From: Spiroplasma endosymbiont of Dioctria linearis
GTDB taxonomy: Bacteria > Bacillota_I > Bacilli_A > Mycoplasmatales > Mycoplasmataceae
DNA length: 64,000 nt
NCBI RefSeq assembly: GCF_964030865.1
Contig: NZ_OZ034984.1
Span: forward strand, 434,001 to 498,000
Direction of reading: 5' to 3'
Positions 61,867 to 64,000 of this stretch are shown here, piece by piece (the first letter of the stretch is position 1; every line of letters begins with the position of its first letter). The position numbers were made by a program, and so were the translations under genes. The notes under the pieces are model-generated. The model saw only the letters and a program-made list of their open reading frames with translations, was not told the origin of the DNA and searched no databases.

Positions 61867-63801
61867 CTAAATAAATTCCGTATTTTCTTCAAGTGTAAAT
61901 TTAACATTTTCTTCAATTCATTCTTTTCTTTTTTCAGAATTATCACCCATTAGAGTTCTAAAAGAATTTTCAGCAGCTAGTGCATCATTAATCGTTACTT
62001 GTATTAATTTTCTATGTTCTGGATCCATTGTTGTTTCTCAAAGTTGGTCAGCGTTCATTTCCCCTAACCCTTTATACCTTTGAATTTCAATTTTAGCTTT
62101 TGTTTTTTTCATATGACTTGCTAATTCTTCTTCTGTTCATAAATACATAAAGTCCTTTTTATTTGAACCTGTTGTAATTTTAAACAATGGAGGCATTGCA
62201 ATGTAAATGTTTTTATTGACAATCAATTCTTTCATATAGCGATAAAAGAAAGTTAGCAATAAAGTTTGAATATGAGCACCATCGGTGTCAGCATCTGTCA
62301 TTAAAATTATTTTTCCATAATTGATATCACTAATATCAAAATCACTTCCAATACCAGCACCAATTGCATTAATTATTGTTGTAATTTCTTCATTTTTAAG
62401 TAAATCAATTAATTTTGTTTTTTCAGCATTTATTACCTTACCTCTCAATGGTAAGATGGCTTGGAATTTTCTATCTCTTCCAGATTTAGCACTTCCACCC
62501 GCTGAATCCCCTTCAACTAAATAAATTTCATTTTCTTGTTTATTTTTTCCTTGTGCTGGAGTTAATTTTCCAAGCATTGTTCTTGATTTTGATTTTGATT
62601 TTTGATCTCTAACTGCTTGTCTTGCTTTTCTTGCTTCTTCTTTTGCCCTTCGAGCCAACAGTGCTTTTTCAATAATTGAAATAGCAATTGTTTTATTCTC
62701 TTGTAATCAAAAGCTAAAGTGTTCTTCTGTTACTTTTTCACAAGCATATTTAGCTTCACTTGTTCCTAATTTTCCCTTTGTTTGACCTTCATATTGAATT
62801 AAACTTTCTGGGATTTTTACAGTTACAATTGCTATTAAACCTTCTTTAATATCTGATGAATCTAGTTTTTTATCTTTTTCTTTTAAAATACTTTGAGTTT
62901 TACCATATTCATTTAAAGCTTTAACCATTCCTGTTCTAAAACCAGTTACATGAGTTCCTCCATCACTGGTTTTAACATTGTTAGCAAATCCTAATACTGT
63001 TTCTGAAAAATCAGTTGTATAAGTTAAAGCAATTTCAACATCAATATTTTGTTCGCTACCTTTTAACATAATTGGTGAGCATAAAGCTTTTTGATCACCT
63101 CTTAGTTCATTAACAAATTCTGTTAATCCATTTTCATATAGATACTCAACATACTTATCACTTCTATTATCTTTTAAAGTTAATTTAAGTCCAGAATTTA
63201 ATAATGCTGATTCTTTTAATCTTTCACTAATTGTTGAAAATGAAAACTTTGTTGTTGAAAACATTGTTTCATCAGGCAAAAAGTTAACAGTTGTTCCTGT
63301 TTGTTTTGACGTTCCAATTTGTTTTAACTGATCAACTAATTTTCCCCCATGAGCAAACTTAATTTGTGATATAAGCCCATCTCTGTGAATGATTACTTTA
63401 AATTTAGATGATAGTGCATTAACAACTGATGAACCAACTCCGTGTAATCCTCCAGAAGTTTTATAGCCATCACCACCAAATTTTCCCCCAGCATGCAATA
63501 CTGAGAAAATAATTTCTGGTGTTGATTGACTTGTTCCTTTATAACTTCCTATTGGAACTCCTCTTCCATTATCTTTTACTGTCACTGAACCATCTTTTTC
63601 AATTGAAACGTTAATTTCACTACACACTCCAGCAAGAGCCTCATCAATTGAGTTATCAACTATTTCTCAAACTAAATGATGTAAACCCCTTGAATCAGTT
63701 GAACCAATATACATACCAGGTCTTTTTCTAACTGCTTCTAGACCTTCTAATATTTGAATACTATCTTCTGTATACGATAAATTCTTATTGTTTTCAGCCA
63801 T
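61867..63801 (-). CDS. parE: DNA topoisomerase IV subunit B
   Basis: A 644 aa GHKL ATPase subunit. [27 protein letters not shown] with the catalytic Glu, [31 protein letters not shown], then the TOPRIM motifs [16 protein letters not shown] and [15 protein letters not shown], and the C-terminal [20 protein letters not shown]. The length matches ParE. It would decatenate chromosomes with ParC. It has a clear promoter (63831-63860). Trp residues use TGA. Confidence 0.97.
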
Positions 63802-63830
63802 ATTTTACCTCATTATTTCATAATAGAATT

Positions 63831-63860
63831 AATATATCACATTTCATTAAAAAATGTCAA
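63831..63860 (-). promoter_or_regulatory. parE promoter
   Basis: On the minus strand TTGACA (63855-63860), 18-bp spacer, TATATT (63831-63836) with TG before the -10 (TGATATATT). The ATG is 29 bp past the -10. One of the clearest promoters in the window. Confidence 0.85.
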
Positions 63861-63950
63861 TTTAATCAAAAACCCTTTAAAATAGGGACTTGTCTTCAAA
63901 ATAGTTACTTTTTAGGATAAAAAACATTTAATGTGAGAAAAGTTTTAACA

Positions 63951-63975
63951 AAAAAAAGAGTTTTGTAACTCCTTT
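63951..63975 (-). terminator. Likely terminator of a gene beyond the right edge
   Basis: On the minus strand a GGAGTT-like arm and AACTC (63958-63962 with 63967-63971, weakly extended) are followed by 8-9 T's. It would end a leftward gene whose body lies past 64000. Confidence 0.5.
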
Positions 63976-64000
63976 CTTTCAATTATTAATGATTTTATTT

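Overview
The window is a stretch of a very AT-rich mollicute chromosome, almost certainly a Spiroplasma. Three observations support this. UGA must be read as tryptophan: about twenty-five genes are only complete when TGA is translated (dxs, tkt, parC, parE, recD2, the PTS permeases). The window carries a spiralin-type lipoprotein gene (25704-26330), which is characteristic of Spiroplasma. It also carries several lipoproteins with loose mollicute lipoboxes, and no cell-wall synthesis genes. I saw no tRNA, rRNA or CRISPR array.

Layout. 1-8800: nusB-(493 aa unknown)-xseA-xseB runs leftward to a bidirectional terminator, facing nagB-like (+). On the far side of a divergent hairpin region lie dxs, an unknown gene, tlyA and dinB. 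8800-12500: a nonsense-riddled relic, nfo, ribF and an RpiR-type regulator. 12500-16400: a surface-type cluster with an 881 aa Ig-like repeat protein, a small membrane protein and a secreted polysaccharide deacetylase. 16400-20400: a beta-glucoside PTS permease, a 6-phospho-beta-glucosidase broken by a stop at codon 37, and a divergent RpiR regulator with a perfect palindrome between them. 20400-27700: plsY, a metallo-beta-lactamase-fold protein, UPF0154, transketolase, spiralin, DUF896 and a ROK kinase. 27800-31900: a lipoprotein endo-beta-N-acetylglucosaminidase (GH85) in one operon with an ABC exporter. 32000-37600: yqeH, yqeG, a DEDD-exonuclease-like protein, an unknown gene and two overlapping lipoproteins. 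37600-41400: an accessory and decaying region with a transposase fragment, a DUF285 (BspA-like) surface protein and about 1.1 kb of minus-strand gene relics. 41400-50600: ruvAB, rpsU, coaBC, a glucose-type PTS permease whose IIB domain lacks its cysteine, and an 810 aa Asn-rich coiled-coil protein. 50600-64000: an ABC exporter with a frameshifted ATPase, nagA-(membrane protein)-Gfo/Idh-deoC, recD2, and parE-(unknown gene)-parC.

Taken together, the accessory genes point to carbohydrate scavenging and surface display. The GH85 lipoprotein and the deacetylase could act on host glycans. NagA, the NagB-like protein, ROK kinase, PTS permeases and transketolase could process the sugars. Spiralin, the DUF285 protein and the Ig-repeat protein form the exposed surface. 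No single wholly new system is proven. The strongest leads are the GH85/ABC operon, the deacetylase/Ig-repeat cluster, the cysteine-less IIB domain, the unknown gene between parE and parC, and several perfect palindromes in divergent intergenic regions.
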